DNA of 64,000 bases. Origin: Pirellulaceae bacterium (GTDB lineage Bacteria > Planctomycetota > Planctomycetia > Pirellulales > Pirellulaceae). Under the pieces are notes generated by a model that had not been told where the DNA came from, did not search any database, and saw nothing but the letters and a program-made list of their open reading frames with translations. The stretch is from assembly GCA_016784735.1 (NCBI GenBank), contig JADHUC010000002.1, forward strand, positions 1 through 64,000, read 5' to 3'. The position numbers and the translations under genes are program-made. Shown here in pieces: positions 26,569 to 34,568 of this stretch. How positions within the stretch are numbered: position 1 is the first letter of the stretch; every line of letters starts with the position of its first letter.

Positions 26569-28176
26569 CTACCGCCCCAAAAACGTCCCGCCCGTAATAC
26601 GGGCTACGCTACGGAGAAAAGTCGACAACTCTTCGTCGAAGTAGTTCCCCAGTCCGATGGCGTTGACCGGGATGTTCGCGTGCCGCTGGCAGAGTGTGTA
26701 GATCTGTTTGGCGGCTTCTGCATTGAAGCGGTTTTTGTCCGCGTAGGTAGGGGCGCCGTCGGAGAACAAGATGATGGTGTCAAGGTCCTCGTACGCGTAG
26801 GCCTTTTGCATCGCGGCCAGCGTATTGGTCCAGCCCGATGGCTTGACCGAACGGAGGTGTGTCATCAGCCGGATCCGGTTCGCGTCGCGGTCGGGCCCGT
26901 TGACGCGGATCATGGAACCGTCCTCGGGAAACGCGGTCGCGTCCGACGAGAAGACGATCAACACACACTCGTCCACCTCCAAATGATCCAGCCACGTCGA
27001 GGCGATTCGCTGGACTTCTTCCCACCGCCCGCCTTGGGTCATGCTGCCGGACGAGTCGAATAGAATGGCCACGCGTCGCAAGTCACCTCGCAGGCCGACT
27101 AGCTCCCGGTTGATGCTCTTTTCTCTCGAGCGGCTTTGACTGACTTGCTGCTGGGTCTCTTTCAGATCGTCCAACGCGTTGGCCAGTTGCACCTTCAGAG
27201 CGTCGACCTGCAATTGCAGCATCTGTTTGTTCTCGTTGATTCCCTTCACGTAATCCGCGGCACGCTGCAACCGGGACAGGTAGTCTTCCGCTCGTTCCGT
27301 CGCCTCCTTGGCCTTTGCGCCGGCCTCTTGGGCTCTGGTTCTGGTGTCTTGCAGGTCGTTCGCCGAAACGGCCTGGTCCGCCTTGTGGCGTTCCAGCGCT
27401 CGGGCGAGCAGGCTCTTCAAGCTCTCCATCTCCGTCTGGCTGGACTTCTTGATCTCCTCCAGAGATTCCTCGCTGTCGCCCAGTTGTTGCTCCAAACGCA
27501 CCACACGATCGTTCAGTGCTTTGGCTTTCTCGTCCAGCAAATCGCGCTCTTTCTTCAAGTCGTCCAAATGCTGGAGCCGCTCTTTCAATTTGGCCGTCAG
27601 ATCGGCGAGGTCTTCGTCCAGCTTGGATTTCGTTTCGGTCAGTTCCTTCTTTTCTTCTGTCAGCGTGTCACGAGCGGCCAGCAGAGTACTCTTCTCCATG
27701 TTCAATGCGTCAAGCGTTTTGCTCAGTTCCTGCACCTCGCCTCGCGTTTGCTCAAGCTTCTTGTCCAGTTCCTTTCGCGTGTTCTCCAGATCATCGCGTT
27801 CCTTCTTGGTCCCGGCTAAGTCCTTCTCAGTCTTCTCGAGTTGCGCGGCGGTCTCGTTCAGCGTCTGCGTCGTATCCTCCAAGCGTTCGGTTGTATTCTC
27901 CAACTCGCGACGCTTACGCTCCAACTCCTCGTTCCTCTGGTCCAATTCGCTCTTTTCTTTCTCAAGCTCCTCTTTCGTCTCCGACAGTTGGTCGGCAAGC
28001 GTTGCTTTGTCACCCTCCAACTGAACGTTTTTCTTGGAGCCTTTGATCACGTTGGCCTGCAAAAAGACCGCGACCACGACGACCAACACGACGGTAAACA
28101 GCGTCACGTCGTTGCTGGAAATCCAACCAGCCAAGCCTGCTTCGCCGGCAGGGTTTGTTGTCTTTTCCAGTTGCAT
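26569..28176 (-). CDS. Single-TM coiled-coil von Willebrand A protein, partner of the MotA/ExbB-like channel
   Basis: 535 aa; GGGAGG precedes the ATG. One N-terminal helix (about 24-44, VTLFTVVLVVVVAVFLQANV) has Asp23 at its entrance. The phrase SNDVTLFTVVLV resembles ExbD/MotB-type helices that carry the proton-binding aspartate. Residues about 50-365 are an uninterrupted coiled coil. Residues 367-535 are a vWA domain with an intact MIDAS: DSSGS (374-378), Thr450 in SGWTNTLAA and Asp473 in LFSDGAP. The outer domain is therefore vWA instead of the peptidoglycan-binding OmpA domain of MotB/ZorB. It is 148 bases downstream of the channel gene on the same strand. Joint function as an ion-driven stator is inferred. 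Confidence 0.85.
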   Translation of the reverse strand: MQLEKTTNPAGEAGLAGWISSNDVTLFTVVLVVVVAVFLQANVIKGSKKNVQLEGDKATLADQLSETKEELEKEKSELDQRNEELERKRRELENTTERLEDTTQTLNETAAQLEKTEKDLAGTKKERDDLENTRKELDKKLEQTRGEVQELSKTLDALNMEKSTLLAARDTLTEEKKELTETKSKLDEDLADLTAKLKERLQHLDDLKKERDLLDEKAKALNDRVVRLEQQLGDSEESLEEIKKSSQTEMESLKSLLARALERHKADQAVSANDLQDTRTRAQEAGAKAKEATERAEDYLSRLQRAADYVKGINENKQMLQLQVDALKVQLANALDDLKETQQQVSQSRSREKSINRELVGLRGDLRRVAILFDSSGSMTQGGRWEEVQRIASTWLDHLEVDECVLIVFSSDATAFPEDGSMIRVNGPDRDANRIRLMTHLRSVKPSGWTNTLAAMQKAYAYEDLDTIILFSDGAPTYADKNRFNAEAAKQIYTLCQRHANIPVNAIGLGNYFDEELSTFLRSVARITGGTFLGR

Positions 28177-28207
28177 GGTTTGCCTCCCGGGAAGAAACGG
28201 GGGGTTG

Positions 28208-28311
28208 GGTGTCAGGTGTCAGGTGTCGGGCGTCGGGCGTCGGGTGTCGGGTGTCGGGTGTCGGCTTCCCCCTCTTCTTCTTGCCTGACACCTGAAACCT
28301 GACACCCGAAA
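28208..28311. repeat. Heptanucleotide tandem array with facing array
   Basis: Eight consecutive 7-base units (GGTGTCA x2, GGTGTCG, GGCGTCG x2, GGTGTCG x3) fill 28208-28263. After a 20-base pyrimidine-rich spacer come four units in the opposite sense (CCTGACA, CCTGAAA, CCTGACA, CCCGAAA) at 28284-28311. The whole occupies the gap between the channel gene and the vWA gene, so its RNA would fold into a long hairpin between the two cistrons. Confidence 0.9.
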
Positions 28312-28324
28312 CCTATCTTCCCTC

Positions 28325-30226
28325 TCATCGCCCTCGGAGCCACGTCATCATGCTGCCTTTCGAGTTTGCCAATGCCTGTTGTCGTTGCGCTTCGGCGACG
28401 CCTTCCAGGACGGTGCGAATCTGTTCGGGCAACGCAGCGATCGACTCAGCCACAGTAGCCGCCTGCGATAGCGCCTGCGACAGATGGTTGATGTCTTGTC
28501 TAACGTTGGTGAAATCCTGAATTGCCTCGACCGTTCCCGCAAGATTCGCAAAGGTCTCGTCCATCTTAGTCAGCCGCTCGGTCACGGGGTCAAGCCCTTG
28601 TTCGACGAAAGCCGCCAACCGCTGGGCCGAACCCGAGAAGGAATCGGCGGCTGCGTGCATCGAACGTTGCGACGGCGCCACCTCGCTCGCCATAGACTGA
28701 CGCAGCGACGCTCCGGTCTCGGCAAGGTGTTCGATAGCTTGCCGCAGCGACCCGCCGGTAGCCTCCAGTTCGCGGCCCAATTCAGTGTGCAGCTTCAGCA
28801 GGCCTTCGACCGCGACGCCGCCTTGGGTAAGACCATCGGCCGACACCTGCAAACCGCTGACCGATTCTGCGAGTTTGTCCGTGTTTTCACTGTGCTTGTC
28901 CGCGGCGACTGCGAACTTGTTCTGAACCACGTCTGTGAAGGCTTCGGCCGAGCCGGCGAACTTGGTAATTGCCTCGGACGCTTCGGGGGCCAACGAGGTC
29001 ATCTTTTCAATCGACGCGATCACCTCCGTGTGCAGGCTGTCCAATCGCTCGAGCAACCCTTCGGCTTGGCCGCTGAACTTCGATATGGCCGCCAGGAAGC
29101 CTTCGTGCGCGGGCAAGACCTGCTTCTGCAGCGAACGGTTCAGCGTCTTGAATGCGTTCGTGTGGGCGTTGACCGTCTCCTGGAGATCGCCACTGCTGAC
29201 CTTCAATTGCAGCGTGCTCTCGTTGATCCGGCCGACCGACTCGGCTATGCCCTCGATCGTTCCTTGGTGCGTCTTCGCCGCTTCGACAAACTGTTTCTCG
29301 ACCGCATTGCTGAATGCCGATACCGAGACGTCCATTCCCAACACGGCTCGCTCGCCCACGGGAATCAACGATCCGATCGTTTCGACCGCGGCCTTGGTCG
29401 TATCGGTTAATTCGGCCAGCGTTTTGGGCAACTCGCCAAGTTCCTGGCCAAATGCCTCGTAGGTCTGCTGGAAAGTATCAGACGATTGATAGATTTTCGA
29501 GATGCTCTTGCGAAGCGCCCGCGCGTTCTGTTCTTGCTGCTGGGCCGACTTCAACACGGCATTGCCCATGCGCTGCATGGCTGCGATCGTTTTGACGGTC
29601 GCTGCCTGGACATCGAGCCCGAGATCTCGCCAAATCGCCGCATCGAACCACGTTCGCGCGGAATCTCGTACCGCCTCCACTCGGACACCCACCAAGTGCA
29701 ACAGCCACTGGTTGATGAACGCCAACGCGGCACCAATTCCCACGCCCGCCACCAGTGGCGTGACCATGTACAGGATGTCGCCCATCCCCATTTCTTCCGA
29801 CAACCCGGCGGTTGCAGGCAACAGGAAAATGAAACCAACGACGGTAATGATCACGCCCAACAAGGGCGCCATTACGCCCGCTCTCTGCAGAAGCAGATAG
29901 TTGCCATCGGCGCCGATCTGCGTATCTAGTTCCTTCAGGACGTCGTCCCGAGTGTAGTTGGCCGGTGCGGCGGAATCGCGCGGGAAGTTCTCGTCCACCC
30001 ATTTCAGCCACGGAATATCGCCAACAAACGCTTCGATGCCCCGGCCGTCACCCTCGTTATCCATGTCGCTGATTAGCTTCGCCAAATTCCGATTGTGCCG
30101 CTTCATGCGACGCCAGACTCGTGCGCAGTTGTAGAGCTGCAGCAACAAGAAAGCCGCGCCTATGGCTGCGACAATGAACTCCGCCGGTATCCCAAGTACT
30201 GCCGGTAATTGCGCAAGAACCGTCAC
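28325..30226 (-). CDS. MotA/TolQ/ExbB-type proton-channel protein with long cytoplasmic tail (ZorA-like layout)
   Basis: The GTG at 30226 is chosen because GGAGAGG lies just upstream; an ATG at 30241 has no such site (numbering here is from that ATG, 638 aa). Three membrane segments are seen: 21-41, 122-142 (AGVMAPLLGVIITVVGFIFLLP) and 157-186 (MVTPLVAGVGIGAALAFINQ). The two long helices have the small-residue, Pro-led pattern of the MotA/TolQ/ExbB channel. The remaining 440 residues are helical and repeat-like, resembling a methyl-accepting-type or ZorA-type tail. Family channels form pentamers that use ion flow to drive a dimeric single-TM partner; the next gene encodes such a partner. ZorC and ZorD genes are absent. 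Confidence 0.83.
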   Translation of the reverse strand: MTVLAQLPAVLGIPAEFIVAAIGAAFLLLQLYNCARVWRRMKRHNRNLAKLISDMDNEGDGRGIEAFVGDIPWLKWVDENFPRDSAAPANYTRDDVLKELDTQIGADGNYLLLQRAGVMAPLLGVIITVVGFIFLLPATAGLSEEMGMGDILYMVTPLVAGVGIGAALAFINQWLLHLVGVRVEAVRDSARTWFDAAIWRDLGLDVQAATVKTIAAMQRMGNAVLKSAQQQEQNARALRKSISKIYQSSDTFQQTYEAFGQELGELPKTLAELTDTTKAAVETIGSLIPVGERAVLGMDVSVSAFSNAVEKQFVEAAKTHQGTIEGIAESVGRINESTLQLKVSSGDLQETVNAHTNAFKTLNRSLQKQVLPAHEGFLAAISKFSGQAEGLLERLDSLHTEVIASIEKMTSLAPEASEAITKFAGSAEAFTDVVQNKFAVAADKHSENTDKLAESVSGLQVSADGLTQGGVAVEGLLKLHTELGRELEATGGSLRQAIEHLAETGASLRQSMASEVAPSQRSMHAAADSFSGSAQRLAAFVEQGLDPVTERLTKMDETFANLAGTVEAIQDFTNVRQDINHLSQALSQAATVAESIAALPEQIRTVLEGVAEAQRQQALANSKGSMMTWLRGR

Positions 30227-30435
30227 TTTGTGCCTCTCCATTACGAAGCGCAGTTGTACCCAAGCGGGAAGGATGTCCCTGTCTATGAAGATCGCTCAAA
30301 GACCGCCGCGCCTGCAACCATTGTAGTAAAAGATGCGTTTCACAGAAGATTGCGCGACTGGCAAAACCTTATCGAAGGATTCGACTGACAGACGTTTCAT
30401 TTCAGAGGCAGGCTCGGCCACAAGCAACTAGCCAA

Positions 30436-30525
30436 GTAGGGTGGGCCAAGTCTTCGCGGGCCCACCGCTCGGTACTCGGTACTCAGTACTCAGAAGACGG
30501 TGGGCCCGCGAAGACTTGGCCCTAC
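30436..30525. repeat. Long stem-loop carrying a heptamer array in its loop
   Basis: Arms 30436-30467 and 30498-30525 (GTAGGG...CCAAGTCTTCGCGGGCCCACCG and complement) differ only by a four-base insertion in the left arm. The loop is a 7-base array, CTCGGTA x2, CTCAGTA, CTCAG (30468-30493). It lies upstream of the channel gene and downstream of the HzsA-like gene. Confidence 0.85.
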
Positions 30526-30583
30526 GACGATGCTCGCATTGGGGCTTGATCATAACTCCGGCAAATGCTGGCAATGCTAGGAC

Positions 30584-30663
30584 GTGGGGCACGTTTCTAA
30601 CGTGCCGTAGCTCAAAGACTTACAGACATTGGCACGTTGGAAACGTGCCCCACATTGCCGACG
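30584..30663. repeat. GTGGGGCACGTTT inverted repeat
   Basis: 23-base arms at 30584-30606 and 30641-30663 match at 22 positions around a 34-base loop. Each arm is itself partly palindromic (GGCACGTT/AACGTGCC). The rest of the 30227-30700 gap contains no gene. It lies 38 bases beyond the stop of the minus-strand HzsA-like gene and might serve as its terminator. Confidence 0.8.
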
Positions 30664-30700
30664 CTACGATCAAGGCCCTCGCATTGCACAAACTGGGATT

Positions 30701-33700
30701 CTACGTGCCCCCAATCATACGCGGCGGGTCTTTCGAACTCGAAGCGACCTCTGCCGCAGACAGGGCCCTCTGGTAGATCTTCACACCCGACACGAGGCCC
30801 TTTACCTGGTAATCTTGGGCAGCGCGCGAGTACTGGCCAACACATAACGGGCCGGTCCATGGCCCACGATTGGGTACACACGGGACATCGGCCACGAGTC
30901 GGCCGCTCTGATACAGCCGAGCGCGGCGGCCATCGAAGGTGCCCACGAGATGCATCCAGTCACCCACGACCGATTTGCCGCCGTCACAGCTCACGCCTCC
31001 GATGTGCCACCGCCAACGTCCTCCGTAATTCTGCAGGAACCAGCCGGTTCGATTGAATTCGCCGCAAGCCATCACCACAGGCATCTTCGCGGGTTCGTCG
31101 ATGCGGACCCAGCACTCGATGGTCAATGCGTGGCGGATGTCGAATTCTGGTTGATGGCCGAACGTGACGTAGCCGCCTTCGCCAAGCGTCAACACTCCCT
31201 CGGCCACTCGCGCTTTGCCCCGGAGTTGCCCTCTCACTTTCCGACCGTCGAGCAATTGGCCGGCGGCGTCTTTGGTCATTGACGCAGTGAACACCGGATC
31301 GCGAACAAGCGGCAGCGGCACGGCGGTCGCGGCTGGCGATGCATCACTGACCTGTCCGCGTCGGTCTACCGAGCGAACCGTGTACGCATATTCCTTGCCT
31401 GATTCAACCGACAGATCGAAGAAAGTCGCGCTGGCAATGGGTGCTTCAGTCAGTTGCTGGATGCCTTGATCGCCTGCCTGTCTGCGAAATACGTGATATC
31501 GTACGTTCGGATAGAGCGCGGCACTCCACGTCAATGCGACTTCACCCGGCGCCGGTTTGGCAGCAAGACCGACAGGCGTTTCGGGAGGCTGCGGCTGTGG
31601 CACATCGACCGCGACGTAGGAGGGCACGCCTTTTTGCGTGTCCTTGGTGATGACCACCGCGTAGACTTGCTTGCCTGGCGATGCCGCTGTGTCAACATAT
31701 CGTCCGGCCGTTGTCAGGCCTAGATACGTGGACCCGTCAGGCGCGAACTGAGGAGAATCGCCGCGGTGCAACTCGTACTGAAAACCGATAGTCTCGGTTG
31801 TCCGTGGCCACGACAACTGGACGGTCCCATCCGCCGCCGCTGCGGCCGAGGGCTGCGGAGAGACGAGCGGCAGGGGTGGCAGAATCTGCATCCGGCACTC
31901 GCCGCCAACGATTTCCGCTCCGGGCATGTCCACACGAGGTTGAGCCAAGACCTCGGCCCGTATCCGACGAATGATCTCAAGCATCTCGCGGTAGTGCGGA
32001 TCACCGTTCGGAAGCAAGGACACGTTTACTTCACCGCTGTCGTCCCATTCCGGTTGCCGGCTTGGAACGACCATGTCCGGCGGTTGGACACGCTGGGTCA
32101 CCAACGGATACCCGGCGCGCGCCTGTCGGTTGCGACACATGGCCAACCCCAAGCCGCCATCCGACTTGGCCATCGGAGCCCGGAGAATGCGGCTCCACTC
32201 GGGCCGTTCGAGATTCACCCAGTCGTTGCCGATGTGCCCAGACGCGTGACACCGTGTGCAGCCGGCTTGTTGCATGACTGCCGTAAGTGGTCCCGCAACA
32301 CTCAGCAGTGCATTGGCAGTCGCGTGGGGCGTGTAGTCCCAACTCCCGTAGTAGTTGCTGTTGGTATCCATCCAAGCGAGTACCAAATCGATCTCCGCGC
32401 GGCTCATTTCCTTGATCCGGCCCTCATGTCCCGCGAGCAGCAGGTCGGCCAACGGCGCGCCGCCCGAGCCGATCGACCGTGGCGGCAGCAACTCGGACGT
32501 ATGCACGCTGGAGTTGTGGCAATTCAGAAAGCCACTCAGGCAATTCTTGAGCAACGTTTCGTAGCTGATATTGAAGGCCCACGTCCAGCCGCCCGATAGA
32601 TCGATCCCCTTGGCGATATCCTGCTCGCCCCCATGACAGCCGACACAGTGACGATCAAAGATTGGCTGAACCATGGTTGCGTAGTCGACAAATCCGCTTC
32701 CCCACGATTCCGCTTCTGGCACCGCCGGCTCGGACGTCATCGCCAGCGGCAGGTCGTCGGGGCGAATCGGCGCCGAGTATTTGTGTTCGTGACAGCCGAT
32801 GCACGAACGCGTTACGCCCGGAGTGGCTTTCACGAAGGAACGCATGCGCTGGATTTCGCGATTCTGTTCGTCCAAGGCTTCGAAGTACAACGCCCGGCCT
32901 GCCGGCGCTTCGAAGTAAGCGGAACCATCGTCGTGGACCGGCACGGTGCCGAGAATGTTCTTGACCACGTACGCGCCTTGCCACGAGACGAGAAATGCCT
33001 GGTTCCACCATCGGCCGCCAGGCGGCAGGCCGCTGGTTCGAGCGGTCTCTTCGACGATGCGCAGGCGTTTGACCGTGCCGCGCTCGATGCCTGGCATTCC
33101 CCGGTAAATGTCCGTCACTAGAAACCGACCGGTCTGCTCCGGATCGCACGATGGCGGTACGACGGGCGGATTTGGCCGCGGCTTGATCAGTGTGGGCGAG
33201 TAGCACGAGAACTCGGGATCGGCGTAGACCAGGTCGCGGCGCCCGTCGCTATGGATGATCTGAATTTTTGCGCGATCCTCGGCGTTGTTGCTGATCAGCA
33301 TTACCTCTTCGGACAGAGGCCACGGATCGCATGGGCCGCGTTTTAGCCCCTGATCCATTTCGGTCGGATACTCCGGCGTGAAATTGGTGATGGCGTCCAG
33401 GTCGTTCTTGCCCTTGTGGGGATCGATCGTCACGATCGCTCCCACAGCTTGGCCGTTGTGCGGCGTCAGGCAGGCGGCGATCAGATGCGATCCGGGCACG
33501 GAGCGCGCGTCCAGTATCGCCGTCGGCTTGGCCAGATTGTTGGCGAACAGAGCTTCTTCCATACGCCCATCGGGCGCGATGGTCCAAAGACTCTGCATGT
33601 ACAGGGCCGTCTTGTCGACATACTCCCAGCGGCCAAACAAGATCCGGCCGTCGTGCAGCACAGCCGGGTCAAATTCGTTGACGTTGTTCACCGAGATGCT

Positions 33701-34366
33701 GTGGATGTTTCCGCCGTCCCCGTCCATCACGTGCAGCGTGTCGACGCCCGAGTTGAAACAAGGTACCAGTGCTCGAGGTCGCGTCGAAGTGAAGACGATC
33801 CGTCCGTCCGGCAAGTAGGCCGGCGTGATGTCGTGATGCCCTCTGCCGGTGCGGTCTTCCTGAGGCGGGCAGGCACAGTCCTCGTCGGGGTTTGTCAGTC
33901 GGCGCAGTCCTTGTCCGTCGATCCCGATTTCATAGATACAGGTGTGTCCGTCCTGAGTGCCCTTGAACGCGAACAAGACCCTCTTTGCGCCCCACGACAG
34001 CTCGGCATCACGATACACACCTTCGCCAAGCGTCTCGTTGGTCGTCGGATCGATAACGGTGCGAATCCGGTGTTTCTCCGGCGACTCCCAGGGATTCTCC
34101 AGAATGTAGATACCACCCCCGGGATGCCAAGTGATGTAGTCGTCGTAAATATGTCCGGCAAAATACGCATGCCGTTTGACAAACAGCATTGGGGCATTCA
34201 GGAGCGATTTCAGGCTATCCGGTTTGCCGGTCTCACCGGTCGCAGGAGTTGTGGCTTGGGGGGGCTCGCCGCCGAGCGTCCGTGTTGCCGACAACAGAAC
34301 GGCGATCAGAAGCATGAGGAAAAGGAAAACAGGACGACGAACGTTGAATCTGGCTTGAACAAGCAT
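30701..34366 (-). CDS. HzsA-like exported multihaem protein with propeller, FN3 and LamG-like domains
   Basis: 1221 aa; AGGAGG precedes the ATG. Signal anchor about 11-27. Residues about 60-420 resemble the beta-propeller/middle region shared with the hydrazine synthase alpha subunit family (HGGHDI-type TGRGHHDITPAYLPDGRIVFTS shortened to GRGHHDITPAYLPDGRIVF, and DPAVLHDGRILFGRWEYVD). Three CxxCH haem sites follow: CIGCH 522-526, CVGCH 574-578 and CTRCH 703-707. Two fibronectin-III-like parts lie at about 840-1040 and a concanavalin/LamG-like domain at about 1060-1210. Such relatives are widespread in planctomycetes that do not perform anammox. Hydrazine synthesis is not implied; no HzsBC genes are nearby. 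Confidence 0.82.
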   Translation of the reverse strand: MLVQARFNVRRPVFLFLMLLIAVLLSATRTLGGEPPQATTPATGETGKPDSLKSLLNAPMLFVKRHAYFAGHIYDDYITWHPGGGIYILENPWESPEKHRIRTVIDPTTNETLGEGVYRDAELSWGAKRVLFAFKGTQDGHTCIYEIGIDGQGLRRLTNPDEDCACPPQEDRTGRGHHDITPAYLPDGRIVFTSTRPRALVPCFNSGVDTLHVMDGDGGNIHSISVNNVNEFDPAVLHDGRILFGRWEYVDKTALYMQSLWTIAPDGRMEEALFANNLAKPTAILDARSVPGSHLIAACLTPHNGQAVGAIVTIDPHKGKNDLDAITNFTPEYPTEMDQGLKRGPCDPWPLSEEVMLISNNAEDRAKIQIIHSDGRRDLVYADPEFSCYSPTLIKPRPNPPVVPPSCDPEQTGRFLVTDIYRGMPGIERGTVKRLRIVEETARTSGLPPGGRWWNQAFLVSWQGAYVVKNILGTVPVHDDGSAYFEAPAGRALYFEALDEQNREIQRMRSFVKATPGVTRSCIGCHEHKYSAPIRPDDLPLAMTSEPAVPEAESWGSGFVDYATMVQPIFDRHCVGCHGGEQDIAKGIDLSGGWTWAFNISYETLLKNCLSGFLNCHNSSVHTSELLPPRSIGSGGAPLADLLLAGHEGRIKEMSRAEIDLVLAWMDTNSNYYGSWDYTPHATANALLSVAGPLTAVMQQAGCTRCHASGHIGNDWVNLERPEWSRILRAPMAKSDGGLGLAMCRNRQARAGYPLVTQRVQPPDMVVPSRQPEWDDSGEVNVSLLPNGDPHYREMLEIIRRIRAEVLAQPRVDMPGAEIVGGECRMQILPPLPLVSPQPSAAAAADGTVQLSWPRTTETIGFQYELHRGDSPQFAPDGSTYLGLTTAGRYVDTAASPGKQVYAVVITKDTQKGVPSYVAVDVPQPQPPETPVGLAAKPAPGEVALTWSAALYPNVRYHVFRRQAGDQGIQQLTEAPIASATFFDLSVESGKEYAYTVRSVDRRGQVSDASPAATAVPLPLVRDPVFTASMTKDAAGQLLDGRKVRGQLRGKARVAEGVLTLGEGGYVTFGHQPEFDIRHALTIECWVRIDEPAKMPVVMACGEFNRTGWFLQNYGGRWRWHIGGVSCDGGKSVVGDWMHLVGTFDGRRARLYQSGRLVADVPCVPNRGPWTGPLCVGQYSRAAQDYQVKGLVSGVKIYQRALSAAEVASSSKDPPRMIGGT

Positions 34367-34468
34367 CGATTCCTCCTGTCAGCCGGTAGGCTAGGGGCTT
34401 ACTCGGACGATTCAGCGAGCTTGGATTCCGACCGATTTTCGCATAGCACGATCCTGGGCTTCAATAAA

Positions 34469-34527
34469 AGTAACCCGAAGCGTCAGCGAGGGAATCGAAA
34501 GAGCCCTCGCTGACGCTTCGGGTTACT
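34469..34527. repeat. Perfect 24-bp inverted repeat (AGTAACCCGAAGCG family)
   Basis: Arms 34469-34492 and 34504-34527 are exact complements (AGTAACCCGAAGCGTCAGCG and four more bases) with an 11-base loop. It sits between two minus-strand genes, 42 bases past the RidA-like stop, so it may act as that gene's terminator; I recall this sequence type from other planctomycete genomes. Confidence 0.88.
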
Positions 34528-34568
34528 ATGAATCGCATCAGAAAGCACCGAATCCACCGATAACGGAT

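Larger units (their letters stand above)
26070..26569. repeat. Facing heptanucleotide arrays bounding a gene-free stretch
   Basis: Four 7-base units (GGTGTCG, GGTTTCG, GGTGTCA, GGTGTCA) lie at 26070-26097. The complementary set (CCGACAC, CTGACAC, CCGACAC, CAAACCC) lies at 26542-26569 and touches the stop codon of the vWA gene. The stretch between the arrays has no gene I can support; it holds two hairpins listed separately and a 16-base echo (26409-26424) of the 10114 inverted repeat. Confidence 0.8.

Noticed and set aside
27136-28024. Leu- and Ser-rich plus-strand frames
   Set aside because: They are the reverse of the vWA protein's coiled coil, whose Glu/Lys codons read as Leu/Phe/Ser on the other strand.
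26070-28311. Possible CRISPR array
   Set aside because: Units are 7 bases with no spacers, so they are simple tandem arrays; no cas genes are present.
26569-30226. Canonical Zorya defence system
   Set aside because: The channel protein fits, but the partner has vWA instead of OmpA, and ZorC, ZorD or ZorE genes are missing on both sides.
30701-34366. Hydrazine synthase of an anammox bacterium
   Set aside because: No HzsB, HzsC or hydrazine dehydrogenase genes are nearby, and the protein has extra FN3 and LamG-like parts seen in ordinary planctomycetes.
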